From Candidatus Aegiribacteria sp. (GTDB taxonomy: Bacteria; Fermentibacterota; Fermentibacteria; Fermentibacterales; JCC-6), in the NCBI GenBank assembly GCA_030638185.1, contig DAOWFD010000382.1, positions 1 to 49,086 on the forward strand: 49,086 nucleotides of DNA, given 5' to 3'. Below, piece after piece: positions 25,070-33,519 of the stretch; position 1 is the first letter of the stretch; every line of letters begins with the position of its first letter. Below the pieces are notes generated by a model that did no database searches, had not been told where the DNA came from, and saw only the letters and a list, made by a program, of their open reading frames with translations. The translations under genes and the position numbers were made by a program.

Positions 25070-25480
25070 ATGAGTGACGTCTTTGATGATGACCGGTACT
25101 GTTTCGTTTGCGGGGAGAAAAATCCCTTCGGGCTTCAGCTTGAGCCGGTCGGGAAGGACGGAAAGGGAACCATTCTCTGGATCCCTGAAAAACGCCACCA
25201 GGGATATACCGGTGTCGTTCACGGAGGGCTGATATCGGCGCTGCTGGATGAGGCGATGGCCTATGCCGGCATGAGCGTGGCGGGATTCTGTGCCACTGCC
25301 GGCATTTCGATCAAGTTCATAAAACCTGTCCGCACCGGAGAAACGGTAAGGGTGGAAGCTGAACTGGTTGAACGGAGAGGACCGATTCTGAGGCTTTCAG
25401 CATCGGTATTTCAGGGCGAGGAAGAGAAAGCCCGGGCCACGGCAACCTTCGTAACCGTTCGCGGAGAAAAGACGACATAA
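25070..25480 (+). CDS. Hotdog-fold thioesterase (PaaI/4HBT type)
   Basis: 136 aa single hotdog domain. A Cys-containing N-terminal motif YCFVCGEKNPFGLQL precedes the core. HQGYTGVVHGGLISALLDEAMAYA is the conserved helix region with its HGG turn, and AGISIKFIKPVRTGETVRVEAEL is the strand segment typical of 4HBT acyl-CoA thioesterases. The substrate is unknown. Start ATG 25070 with AGGAGAG upstream, 10 nt after hflC. It probably belongs to the same operon as hflKC. The next gene starts immediately after its stop. Confidence 0.88.
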   Translation: MSDVFDDDRYCFVCGEKNPFGLQLEPVGKDGKGTILWIPEKRHQGYTGVVHGGLISALLDEAMAYAGMSVAGFCATAGISIKFIKPVRTGETVRVEAELVERRGPILRLSASVFQGEEEKARATATFVTVRGEKTT

Positions 25481-26272
25481 TTGAAGAAACCCCGGGTTCT
25501 TCTTACCGGAGCTTCAGGCAGGCTGGGTTCCGTCATCCTTGAAGACCTTTCGGATGTATGGGATATCATTCCTCTCTCCCGAAGGGGAGGCGGGGGAACT
25601 GTAAGATGCGATCTTCTCTCCAGGGAGGACAGAAAAACCCTTCTTGGAAGAGATTTCGATATGGTGGTGAACGCGGCTGCGGTATCCTCTCCTTCCCACT
25701 GTGCGAATAATCCGGCGGAAAGCTGGATTCTGAATACCCTATGGCCTCGCACACTGGCGGAATACTGCAGGAGAAATGCCGTACAACTGATTCACTTCTC
25801 AACGGATCTTGTATACAGCGGCGGAACCCCTCCCTACAGCGAAGCTTCTCCGGCGGTTCCAATGTCATTTTACGGATGGACAAAGCTTGTTGCGGACATA
25901 CTTGTACAGAAAGCTGATACAGATGCTCTGATTGTCAGAACATCGGTTCTCTGCGGAGAGACAGGATCTGAAAGGACCACATTCTCAGAGAATCTCCTCT
26001 CAGGAAGGGTTCAGAGAGTGTTTGTCGACAGCTGGAGGAATCACACCCCTATTCACTGGCTTGCCGGGATTCTGCCCAAGCTTACTAAGAAGGAGCAGTC
26101 CGGTCTTGTAATCGCCTCGGGCAAATACTCGCAGTCCCGTTCCGCCTACGCGGAAGCCCTGCTTAAGAAGCATGGACAGAATACGGATCATCTGGTTCAG
26201 GAATATGCACCTCCAGGTATACCCTCCAGACTCCATTTGAAGGGGAAGTACTATACTTCGTCGATCTATTGA
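25481..26272 (+). CDS. RmlD-like NAD(P)-dependent reductase / extended SDR protein
   Basis: 263 aa. The Rossmann motif TGASGRLG is at about residues 9-16. VNAAAVSSPSHC and STDLVYSGG follow, and the catalytic YGWTK (YxxxK) is at about residue 130. The pattern matches the RmlD substrate-binding family, which includes dTDP-4-dehydrorhamnose reductase and the methionine adenosyltransferase beta subunit. No rmlA, rmlB or rmlC is nearby, so rhamnose synthesis is not supported by context and I give no symbol. Start is TTG immediately after the TAA of the thioesterase, with only a distant GGAG. Initiation probably depends on coupling. Confidence 0.85.
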   Translation: MKKPRVLLTGASGRLGSVILEDLSDVWDIIPLSRRGGGGTVRCDLLSREDRKTLLGRDFDMVVNAAAVSSPSHCANNPAESWILNTLWPRTLAEYCRRNAVQLIHFSTDLVYSGGTPPYSEASPAVPMSFYGWTKLVADILVQKADTDALIVRTSVLCGETGSERTTFSENLLSGRVQRVFVDSWRNHTPIHWLAGILPKLTKKEQSGLVIASGKYSQSRSAYAEALLKKHGQNTDHLVQEYAPPGIPSRLHLKGKYYTSSIY

Positions 26273-26307
26273 ACGATGGTAGAACAGAAAAGAGGGAGTA
26301 TACGGCT

Positions 26308-27192
26308 ATGAACAGTAAATCCGCAAAGAACAGACTGATAGAAAAAGGTATACGCGCCGGAGAAGTTGACATGTACGATGAAGATACGATCTGGTCGCAG
26401 AACAGCAGTGACAAGGTTGATATTGCAGAAGAGCTGATGCGTATAGTCAGGGAAATCTTCAGATCGGTTCCCCTTGACCGCAACCTAAAGGCTCTTTCAA
26501 TCGGCTCGGGTTCTGAGCCCCAGTTTCAGATTCTCGAGGCGTCGTTCAGGGAAGGATTGTTCCTTCTTGATATCGATAGAATTCCTCTGTCCGTAATTGA
26601 CAGACGGATAAAGAGCCACTGGATAGATCATGTATCGACCATTCAGGCGGATTACAATAAAACTCTTGTTTGCATTGAAGACGCACAGCGGTTTCTCAGG
26701 GAAGAATTGGGAGGCAGCAGGCAGGATCTTATCACACTGCATCATTCTCTTTACTACGCAAGCGAGTCTGATTGGGCCGAGCTGTTCAGCAGCCTCTACA
26801 GTACCATCCTGTCGTTCAAGGGATTCATCCATGCAGTTATGATGTCTTCAGACTGCAGGGAAAAGAATTCCACCACATGGCTTTACAATCACTTTGCCGG
26901 AAAATTCTTCGGATGCAGGAACGACCAGGATCTTGTCTTATTCAGCAAAACTCTCGGTAGAAGCTCAAGCTTTAGGAAAGCTGATATTCATGTTGAAACC
27001 CACAGGGTCAAATTCTTTAACGATGATTTCGAAAAATTCATGGCGGTGATATGGATGATACTTCTTTATCCGAACGTGCATGATTATACCCTTGATCAGA
27101 AGGAAGAGATAACCGAATACGTTTACGGCAACTTCTACAAAACCGGCAAACCGCTTATTCAGATGCAGGACCACCTTGTCATAGGTAAATGA
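26308..27192 (+). CDS. Putative class I methyltransferase-like protein
   Basis: 294 aa from ATG 26308, preceded by GGGAG with a 9-nt spacer. A TTG at 26269 overlapping the previous stop is the alternative and would add 13 residues. LKALSIGSGSEPQFQIL near residue 63 has the form of an SAM-binding glycine loop, followed by LFLLDIDRIPLSVI (acidic residue at the end of strand 2). LITLHHSLYYASESDWAELF resembles the strand 4/helix region of small-molecule methyltransferases such as histamine methyltransferase. The C-terminal half is unassigned. Substrate unknown. It is the last gene of the hflK-hflC-thioesterase-SDR run. Confidence 0.6.
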   Translation: MNSKSAKNRLIEKGIRAGEVDMYDEDTIWSQNSSDKVDIAEELMRIVREIFRSVPLDRNLKALSIGSGSEPQFQILEASFREGLFLLDIDRIPLSVIDRRIKSHWIDHVSTIQADYNKTLVCIEDAQRFLREELGGSRQDLITLHHSLYYASESDWAELFSSLYSTILSFKGFIHAVMMSSDCREKNSTTWLYNHFAGKFFGCRNDQDLVLFSKTLGRSSSFRKADIHVETHRVKFFNDDFEKFMAVIWMILLYPNVHDYTLDQKEEITEYVYGNFYKTGKPLIQMQDHLVIGK

Positions 27193-27350
27193 TATGCTTG
27201 GAACTGGTTCTATTCGGTGCTCTCTGGCAATATATATAGGGATATCGTTTTCGCGCGCGGGTCGATCCGCACGCTACCCCGAAAGTCAAGCGATCTCAAC
27301 TTGCTTCGCGAGTCGAAAATCATGCTAAGGCGTCTATGGAATAGATCTCC

Positions 27351-27707
27351 CTAGGGTTGGTACAGAACACGAAGAACTCCTACATCAACCAAGTGCTCCT
27401 CCCGAAAAAGCTCCATCTCCGTCGGCACGATCACGGTGTAATCCTCAAGTTTGAGTTGCAGAAACGTCTCCTGGAAGTTACCGTTCGCATCTACCACGAT
27501 GCAGGAAGTCATATCGTCTGATTCGGGAAGATGCTCAGGGGTGCCCTCGGCAGAAATAGGCATCCCGTATGAGAGAATAACACGTTCTCCAGCCAGGTCT
27601 ATCACTCCGACGACTGTTAGCGGCGTGGTGGTATCGGACAGCTCACCGGTACAACCGGCCAGCAAGATAAGAACTGCGACGATTGAGATGGTTCTGATAG
27701 TTTTCAT
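27351..27707 (-). CDS. Small lipoprotein of unknown function
   Basis: 118 aa from ATG 27707. A basic lead (MKTIRT), a hydrophobic segment and lipobox LLAGC (Cys19) make a clear lipoprotein signal. The mature part is acidic and beta-rich (PLTVVGVIDLAGERVILSYG, LEDYTVIVPTEMELFREE) with one more cysteine. I recognise no family. AGGAG lies immediately before the ATG with almost no spacer. A TTG at 27719 in the same frame has no ribosome site, so the start is uncertain. The 158 nt downstream to the methyltransferase-like gene hold no gene that I can support. Confidence 0.7.
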   Translation of the reverse strand: MKTIRTISIVAVLILLAGCTGELSDTTTPLTVVGVIDLAGERVILSYGMPISAEGTPEHLPESDDMTSCIVVDANGNFQETFLQLKLEDYTVIVPTEMELFREEHLVDVGVLRVLYQP

Positions 27708-27793
27708 CTCCTGACCCAACGATGATTATGTAGGGTCTACATTTCTTTTCAAATATTCTCTCACTTAACTCTATTAATACAGGTAATATGCTG

Positions 27794-29308
27794 TCAATGA
27801 AGAACGGTGAACATTGTGCAGGATCTGGCGGCTCCATCTACAGGAAGAAGCTCGACCAGATATATTCCCGTACTGTATGTAGAAACATCAAGCAGGAATT
27901 CCTCTGAGTTACAGATCATTTCATCGATTAGTCTACCTGAAATATCCCAGATACTGAGCAGACTTTCCCCCATATTCCCTGTATGGAATATGGCAGTTCC
28001 ACAACAGGGATTGCTCACAACGGATATAAATACTGATTCCGATAAAGGGTTTTCGTCTTCCGGAACTGATACGAATGCCATCGATGGAACCAGTGTGGGG
28101 TCTCCAAGCAGGGTCATTCCCAGATGCCATGATCTCTCGGATCCTGTAAATCCATTTGAGGTTATCTGATTCCACCAGTCGCTGAATCCTTCTCCTATTG
28201 ATCCGTCGTTTCCCATGGGTTCATAGAAAAAACCGAACCGAAGCATGGCACCGGACTTAGTACTTCCCACAGCAGCAAGACCATTGGTATTCAGAAAAAC
28301 GTATGATCCACCCATATAGTCACTGGTGGTAAATCTACAATTGGAACATGCAAACAGATTATAGAAGTGAGCCGGTGGTTGAATTGCAACAACTTCGTAA
28401 TTGTACGTTGGATACATTCCTGTATACCAGAGATGATAATAAGGGCATGAATGAACAAAAGGACTTATCCAGGAATAACTTGCAGGCAAGCGAATGTTTT
28501 CATAATCAGAGTCGGTAGTTACTTCATTATCGTTAACAAGATCAGTATTTGGATACAGCAGTTGCATATCCTGCTGGAAATCCAAACCCCAGTAAGCCCA
28601 GTCGTCATCAACATAACAGAGTGCCTGAAGAGGTTCAGTATCGCCCTCATCGCGCCAGCTGTGATTCTGATTAAGATATGATGTTATAAGAGAGACTTCA
28701 TCACCAAGATTGCTTGTAAGAATCCTGCCGATGTAAATCTCAGGATCAAGTTCTCCTGACCAGGTATCGTATTTTCCATCCTGACCAGGTGTTCCCTGTG
28801 ACGGATATCCAATCCATAAATCCTGCCAGCTTCCATTCAGATCCATAAAAAAGTAGTCGGACGGAAACTCTTCACTCGAATCTATGAACTCGTTGTCTAT
28901 CATCGACCAGGCAACCGGAAGGTCGCCAACTAAAACAGCACCTTCAAGACCATGATCATGACAATCTACGAGGTAATTTTTCAATTCTTCCGGTGTGCTG
29001 TAGGTGACTTCCACGACTTCCACGGTAAGTCCATTGCAGCTTATATCTGTAGCCCATTGTTCGATCAGAGCAGAACCAACAGCAGGAGCAAGACCATTTT
29101 CAAAAATTACGAGAAAACTGGTTTCATCAGATTCAGAACCGGTCTTTAGAAATGTATTAACAATCAGCGGAACAGGGAGAAATTGTGTTGTCTGCCATTC
29201 TTCCATTGTTTCAGGAATGTAACCTTCCGGATACGTTGTCATAACAACACGGGAATAGTCGTATTCAGAACCAGTACTCAGCATTAAAGCAGATAGCAGT
29301 ATTAACAT
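27794..29308 (-). CDS. Gingipain-like (peptidase C25 family) secreted protein
   Basis: 504 aa from ATG 29308, with GGAGG 4 nt upstream. A short signal peptide (MLILLSALMLSTGS) is followed directly by a caspase-like C25 domain without a long propeptide. LEGAVLVGDLPVAW, SDYFFMDLNGSW and DPEIYIGRIL are the characteristic strands. The probable catalytic pair is His286 (PFVHSCP) and Cys321 (LFACSNC), about the same 35-residue spacing as in gingipains. The C-terminal ~80 residues (LSIWDISGRLI, STYSTGIYLVEL) resemble a type IX secretion sorting domain of type A. Divergent from another C25 gene. Probably a surface or secreted cysteine protease; specificity unknown. Confidence 0.85.
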   Translation of the reverse strand: MLILLSALMLSTGSEYDYSRVVMTTYPEGYIPETMEEWQTTQFLPVPLIVNTFLKTGSESDETSFLVIFENGLAPAVGSALIEQWATDISCNGLTVEVVEVTYSTPEELKNYLVDCHDHGLEGAVLVGDLPVAWSMIDNEFIDSSEEFPSDYFFMDLNGSWQDLWIGYPSQGTPGQDGKYDTWSGELDPEIYIGRILTSNLGDEVSLITSYLNQNHSWRDEGDTEPLQALCYVDDDWAYWGLDFQQDMQLLYPNTDLVNDNEVTTDSDYENIRLPASYSWISPFVHSCPYYHLWYTGMYPTYNYEVVAIQPPAHFYNLFACSNCRFTTSDYMGGSYVFLNTNGLAAVGSTKSGAMLRFGFFYEPMGNDGSIGEGFSDWWNQITSNGFTGSERSWHLGMTLLGDPTLVPSMAFVSVPEDENPLSESVFISVVSNPCCGTAIFHTGNMGESLLSIWDISGRLIDEMICNSEEFLLDVSTYSTGIYLVELLPVDGAARSCTMFTVLH

Positions 29309-29485
29309 GAGCCCTCCTTCAATATTGATCATACATACGGTACTCCAGCCTGGTCAATGTTACGAATGACCGATGACTGCTCGGAACTGTACGTCATTCC
29401 CAAGCTTGACTGGAGAATCCGGTTCTTTGTCTTCATTCTTATCAATTTCTTCTTTCTGAATAATACGGACTCCCGTTTATGTCTC

Positions 29486-29514
29486 TTGACTTGACCGGTC
29501 TTTGAAACTAAACT
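29486..29514 (+). promoter_or_regulatory. Candidate promoter for the rightward C25 protease gene
   Basis: TTGACT (29486-29491) and TAAACT (29509-29514) are separated by exactly 17 nt, about 110 nt before the ATG at 29629. The 296-nt gap between the two divergent protease genes is AT-rich and holds nothing else that I can name. Confidence 0.45.
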
Positions 29515-29628
29515 TTCAACTATGTGTTAATAGCATTACAATTTATACATTACAATACTTCCATGACCTCTATCTTATAGAGTTCAAGTAACTGTTGTAG
29601 TAATACTTCATAACAGGAGGAAACCAGC

Positions 29629-32046
29629 ATGAAAATACTCTCGTTTGTGGCTGTTCTTTTTCTGCTGTCGGAGACAATCTCTGCCAGCAGCATGATCGTG
29701 AATGTGCCGCTGAACCCGGCACAGCTCTCGATCAACAATAGAGGAGTTTACACTTCTGTCACACATCCTCAGGCGTACACAACCTATACTCCTGGAGCAC
29801 CGAGTCTCCCTATCCTGCCGGTTCAACTCGCTCTGCCGACCGGCTGCAGGGCGACAGGTTTCGAAATCATCGATGAAAGTTACATGACCATCGATGGATC
29901 GCATTATATCATGCCCTCATCGGGGTGCTATCCCCTTTCAAGACCGGAACTGGCTTTACCGGCAGAACCCGATGCTCATATCTACGAGCTTAATGTTGCT
30001 TATCCTTCAGCTTCCGTTGAGTTGAACAGTTCAAGTGTGATCTGGGGAATTCCAGTGGCATATCTGACTGCGTATCCGGCTCGCTGGAACCCGGTAACCG
30101 AACAGCTTGAAATCCTCAGCAATCTTGTGATTGAAATTGAATATGAATCTGATCCTTCGGTGAACCTAGTTAGCAGGCGTACCGAAGCCAGTGAGTTGAG
30201 GGCTCAGGAAATCGTCCGCAACATGGTTGTTAATCCATCGGATGTTTCATCTTCCGGTGCAGTTCTGATTGACGCAAAAGACCTTCTTTATGGCCAGTAC
30301 GTCATCATCACCCATCCCGATTACGAAACAATCATGGAGGAACTGGCCAACTGGAAAACCGCCAAGGGCATACCCACCAATATCTATACAACAACCTGGG
30401 TGCAGTCACAGTATAACTACTGGGATCTTCAGCAGGATATACGGGCCTTCCTGACCGACTGTCGCGATGAGGGTACCGATTATGTCCTGATTGTCGGAGA
30501 TGATGACAAAGTGGCTTGCAGGGATGCTTTCATGTCCACCTTTAGCTACACTGAATATGCACCCTGTGATCTCTATTTCTCTGATATCAATGACACTGCA
30601 CCGGGTGCCGATCTCTGGGATACCAACTTCAACCATATATGGGGAGAAATAGCCGATAACATTGATTATCATCCCGATCTGTGGGTTGGAAGAGCCAGTG
30701 TAAATACCACAGGTGAAGCGGAACTGTTTGTTAAAAAGGTGCTTTTTTACGAACACATGATTAGCTGGTCTACAGGAACGGGTGATTATTTCGATACAGC
30801 CCCGGTTGAAATGCGAATTGGCCACAGCACGGAACTTCTTTTCTCTCCCCCTTATTACGGAAGTGTCAGTGCAGAGATGATCTCGGATTATGTGCCGGGT
30901 ACCTGGGAAATAGAAAAATGCTATGAATCCACCAGTAACAACAGTCATGCGATTACTGACGCGATGTTCAATGCCGGGCCGCATCATGCGTATGTTGCTG
31001 CTCATGGCAGCCAAACTTCTTTCTCGGTACCTGGAGGCAGCTATTCTAATAGTAATGTCATGAGCCTTACTAATATTTCCACTGAAAATAGTGTTGCCAT
31101 CCTGAATGCAATATGCTGTTCTAGCGGTCATCTTGATGGTGTAGAATGCTTCAGCGATGCCTGGCAAGCCAGCCCGAACGGTGGTGGTTTTGTTGCGATG
31201 AACGCCAGGTATGGCTGGGGACATTACGGGGCGCCAGGTCTTGGACCAAGCGAGCGTTTATGCGAGAAGTTCTACTACAAGTACTTCCTTGATGATATCT
31301 ACGAGCTCGGTATAGCTCACCTGACAAGCAAGGATTATTTTACTCCGCCATCCGCATTTGCAGACAGCTTTGATCTCGATGGCAATGAAGTAAAGACTCT
31401 GGACTGGTGTCTTAAAACCTACAACTTGTTCGGTGATCCAGAACTTCCAATGTGGACAGTTGAAGCTATAGACATGTCTGTTTCTCATACTTCAAACATC
31501 GTTAGTGCTGGAGATATTCATGTGGAGGTTACAAGCGAAGGCAGCCCTCTTGCCGATGCCCGTGTATGCCTGCAGAAAGGCGACTGGCAGACAGGTGAGG
31601 TATACGAAGTGGAATACACAAATGCCTCCGGTATTGCCGACATCTTCGTCAGCCCTGCAACTCTGGGAACGATAAACATCTATGTATGGGCTCACAATCA
31701 TAACACGTATGAAGGAACTATTGATGTTACAGGCGTAGGTATATGTGAACCTGAAACCGGAGAAGTTTACTTCAACAACCTGAATCCCGTTTCGCCAAGT
31801 CCTGCCTTCAGCAGTGCTGTTATCAGTTTCAGCCTTGCACAGGACGGTCCTGTACGTATTGATGTTTTTGACATCACCGGAAGAATCGTAACAACTCTGA
31901 CCAGAGATGAACTTGCTGCAGGTTCCCACAGCATGGTCTGGAACCTTGAAGCCAGCTCTGGCAACGCAGTGCCTTCAGGACTGTATCATGTGAGGGTTTC
32001 TTCCGAATCATTCACAGCATCAACCGGCATGATTGTGATCAGATAA
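29629..32046 (+). CDS. Gingipain-like (peptidase C25) protease with propeptide and type IX sorting domain
   Basis: 805 aa, ATG preceded by AGGAGG. Signal peptide of about 20 residues ending in SAS. Residues about 21-205 form a propeptide-like beta region as in gingipains. The C25 catalytic domain (about 215-590) has YVIITHPDYETIMEELANWK at its start. YVLIVGDDDKV, CDLYFSDI and DLWVGRASV follow, then His459 (YVAAHGSQ) and Cys496/Cys497 (ILNAICCSSG) as the likely catalytic pair. A beta-sandwich domain (about 620-710) follows. The last ~80 residues end with FDITGRIV and VPSGLYHVRV, matching the type A C-terminal domain recognised by the type IX secretion system. No other secretion gene is in the window. 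Confidence 0.92.
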   Translation: MKILSFVAVLFLLSETISASSMIVNVPLNPAQLSINNRGVYTSVTHPQAYTTYTPGAPSLPILPVQLALPTGCRATGFEIIDESYMTIDGSHYIMPSSGCYPLSRPELALPAEPDAHIYELNVAYPSASVELNSSSVIWGIPVAYLTAYPARWNPVTEQLEILSNLVIEIEYESDPSVNLVSRRTEASELRAQEIVRNMVVNPSDVSSSGAVLIDAKDLLYGQYVIITHPDYETIMEELANWKTAKGIPTNIYTTTWVQSQYNYWDLQQDIRAFLTDCRDEGTDYVLIVGDDDKVACRDAFMSTFSYTEYAPCDLYFSDINDTAPGADLWDTNFNHIWGEIADNIDYHPDLWVGRASVNTTGEAELFVKKVLFYEHMISWSTGTGDYFDTAPVEMRIGHSTELLFSPPYYGSVSAEMISDYVPGTWEIEKCYESTSNNSHAITDAMFNAGPHHAYVAAHGSQTSFSVPGGSYSNSNVMSLTNISTENSVAILNAICCSSGHLDGVECFSDAWQASPNGGGFVAMNARYGWGHYGAPGLGPSERLCEKFYYKYFLDDIYELGIAHLTSKDYFTPPSAFADSFDLDGNEVKTLDWCLKTYNLFGDPELPMWTVEAIDMSVSHTSNIVSAGDIHVEVTSEGSPLADARVCLQKGDWQTGEVYEVEYTNASGIADIFVSPATLGTINIYVWAHNHNTYEGTIDVTGVGICEPETGEVYFNNLNPVSPSPAFSSAVISFSLAQDGPVRIDVFDITGRIVTTLTRDELAAGSHSMVWNLEASSGNAVPSGLYHVRVSSESFTASTGMIVIR

Positions 32047-32067
32047 GATACTGTCTGTTGGTGGTTT

Positions 32068-32096
32068 CGGGGACATGAACGTGTTTCATGTCCCCG
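32068..32096 (+). terminator. Hairpin after the C25 protease gene
   Basis: GGGGACATGAA (32069-32079) pairs perfectly with TTCATGTCCCC (32085-32095), extended by one C-G pair. No T-run follows on either strand, so this is a strong hairpin that may act in termination or transcript stability, not a textbook intrinsic terminator. Confidence 0.6.
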
Positions 32097-32279
32097 GAAA
32101 ACCGAAATACAGGATACAACCGGAACTGGAACATGTACCTGTTCTGAGAAATTTTTCAACAATATCGTCGATCATGAAGCCGCTATCATCATCTTCATCT
32201 ATATCGCCCATAACCTGTAAAATCAGCTCGATTCGTTATCAACTGATTGCTCCTGTTTGAATCTTTTTTATAAAGCAAA

Positions 32280-33047
32280 TTACCTTTCGGAGCATGTGTA
32301 ATCCTTTGCAAACTCGATGACACACACATTTCCATAGGCAGGATGCTCTTCTATTGCAATACCTACCAGTCTGAAATTCGGATTGAGAACGTTCGTTCGA
32401 TGTCCTCTGTCAGAGACTCCATCATCAATTAAAAGGCCAATTACGATCTCTCTTCCGGTAGTCGGCCCATATGAGATGACTTCTCCAATTGAAGTAAACC
32501 ATTGCCCATACCGCTCGATCCTGGCTGAAAACTCCGACTGATCGCTCCCGATATGACCTGTTTCTCCTGTTAGCGACAGATCCAGAGCATGATCCAAAGC
32601 AGCCATACTAATACCCTCCGATGGAAACAGAGGGTTCATCAGCTCGGTATCTTCCATGTCTGAAACACACTCTTCAACTGCCTGCACACCCTCCTGGGTT
32701 ACAAGTGTCAATTCTCCCGGTTCCCGATACACTGTACCGGAAAAGTACTCCATCCTTGGTTCTATGAAATCGTGTGCGTAACGAGCCGGATCAGTCCGCG
32801 CCATATTCAAATGCAGTATTACGTCTTTCTCAAGATCGTCAAGGAATTCCGCGTCTGCTGCTGTTGAAAGCTCCTGGAGAGTCCAGTCTGTTACCAGCCA
32901 GAGGTCCGGTTTGCTCCAATCAGAGGGTGAGTGGATCTTGGAGTCCTTGAGTATGACTGTCGGTACTCTTAGCTGTTCCGATATGGATCCGCAGCTGGAA
33001 ATCGACAGTATCAGTATTGTCTGTAAGACTAGCTTCAGTATTTGCAT
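32280..33047 (-). CDS. CAP (SCP/YkwD-like) domain lipoprotein
   Basis: 255 aa from ATG 33047. An in-frame GTG at 33071 is possible but precedes the signal peptide by 8 odd residues. The lipobox reads ISSC. The CAP domain spans about residues 80-250. VILHLNMARTDPARYA matches the first helix. LDLSLTGETGHIGSD carries the GHxGSD form of the conserved central motif. IGEVISYG and SDRGHRTNVLNPNFRLVGIAI follow, with the typical HR-N-L-P segment. CAP proteins of bacteria are secreted or surface-bound and mostly of unknown activity. About 230 nt downstream, up to the C25 gene, hold only the hairpin and a doubtful 41-codon frame. Confidence 0.88.
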   Translation of the reverse strand: MQILKLVLQTILILSISSCGSISEQLRVPTVILKDSKIHSPSDWSKPDLWLVTDWTLQELSTAADAEFLDDLEKDVILHLNMARTDPARYAHDFIEPRMEYFSGTVYREPGELTLVTQEGVQAVEECVSDMEDTELMNPLFPSEGISMAALDHALDLSLTGETGHIGSDQSEFSARIERYGQWFTSIGEVISYGPTTGREIVIGLLIDDGVSDRGHRTNVLNPNFRLVGIAIEEHPAYGNVCVIEFAKDYTCSER

Positions 33048-33251
33048 TTTCCAAGACTCTCTTAAGTACACCCATACTCGTTAATCAGGAATATTTACAA
33101 GCTTATCATGCACAAATCAGTATGGTCTGAACACCAGTCATGTATTGTAAGGCAGAGTGGACCCGCCGAAGGGATTCATGCTCCCCATGCTGCAATGTCT
33201 GCCATCAGCGGTGAAGTAATCCGCATTCGTTGCATTTGTCTTGTTCGATTT

Positions 33252-33398
33252 CTACCTGTATACGTTTTTCCTGTGTCTGGTTCTGACTGCACAGATGATG
33301 AGTTCCTCATCTTCGATCTCATATATCACCCTGTATACACCACAGTGTAATCTGTACTTCCTTAATAGCCTCTCCTCCTCGAAAGAGGCGGGGGAAGC
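33252..33398 (-). pseudogene. RelE/ParE-type toxin fragment fused to a glycosyltransferase-derived segment
   Basis: Read on the minus strand, the frame between stops at 33399-33401 and 33252-33254 encodes ASPASFEEERLLRKYR. It then continues LHCGVYRVIYEIEDEELII and CAVRTRHRKNVYR to the stop. The second part is the C-terminal half of a RelE-superfamily toxin: the GxYRVIYEIED core, a hydrophobic strand and a terminal HRxxVYR. The first part nearly equals residues of the glycosyltransferase encoded at 33520-34311, in the same phase. There is no start codon or N-terminal toxin half and no antitoxin gene next to it. I take it as a remnant created by recombination or deletion. Confidence 0.7.
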
Positions 33399-33406
33399 TT
33401 ACCGTA
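33351..33406. repeat. Direct repeat, copy A (in the relic region)
   Basis: 56 nt that match 33871-33924 with three mismatches and one 2-nt indel. The shared core is CCTCTCCTCCTCGAAAGAGG followed by CGGGGGAA. Copy A has diverged slightly and lies next to the RelE fragment. Confidence 0.9.
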
Positions 33407-33519
33407 TCAATACTAGACTACAACTACCAAGGCGTTCACCGGATCTGACGAGTGCGATGTAGGTCCCCGGTTCCTGGCAAGAGTAGGATGAAAGTGATCA
33501 CCTCTGTAGACTAAGGTTC

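Larger units (their letters stand above)
33048..33519. other. Gene-relic region without an intact gene
   Basis: This 472-nt gap has no frame that I accept as a complete gene. On the minus strand it carries the 3' part of a RelE-like toxin gene, joined to a copy of 54-56 nt of the neighbouring glycosyltransferase gene. Both are listed separately. Below the RelE stop (33252-33254) the same frame stays open for 37 codons to a stop at 33138-33140, encoding unrecognised sequence. Above the repeat, in-frame stops interrupt the coding pattern. Confidence 0.7.

Noticed and set aside
27210..27323. 37-codon minus-strand frame starting MIFDSRSKLRSLDFRG after the small lipoprotein gene
   Set aside because: No Shine-Dalgarno sequence and no recognisable similarity. 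It may be a relic, but the evidence is too thin to list as a gene.
27193..27350. tRNA or small RNA in the gap after the methyltransferase-like gene
   Set aside because: No cloverleaf, T-loop sequence or clear terminator could be drawn from it.
30406..31224. Open frame of 272 codons antisense to the C25 protease gene
   Set aside because: Shadow of the protease gene with no recognisable motif.
32086..32211. 41-codon acidic minus-strand frame (MGDIDEDDDSGFMIDD start) between the CAP and C25 genes
   Set aside because: Looks somewhat coding, but its end runs through the hairpin and there is no proper ribosome site, so it is more likely a remnant or chance.
33048..33519. Possible complete RelE toxin-antitoxin pair
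   Set aside because: Only the C-terminal half of the toxin is visible, the frame is interrupted upstream, and no antitoxin-like sequence is next to it.
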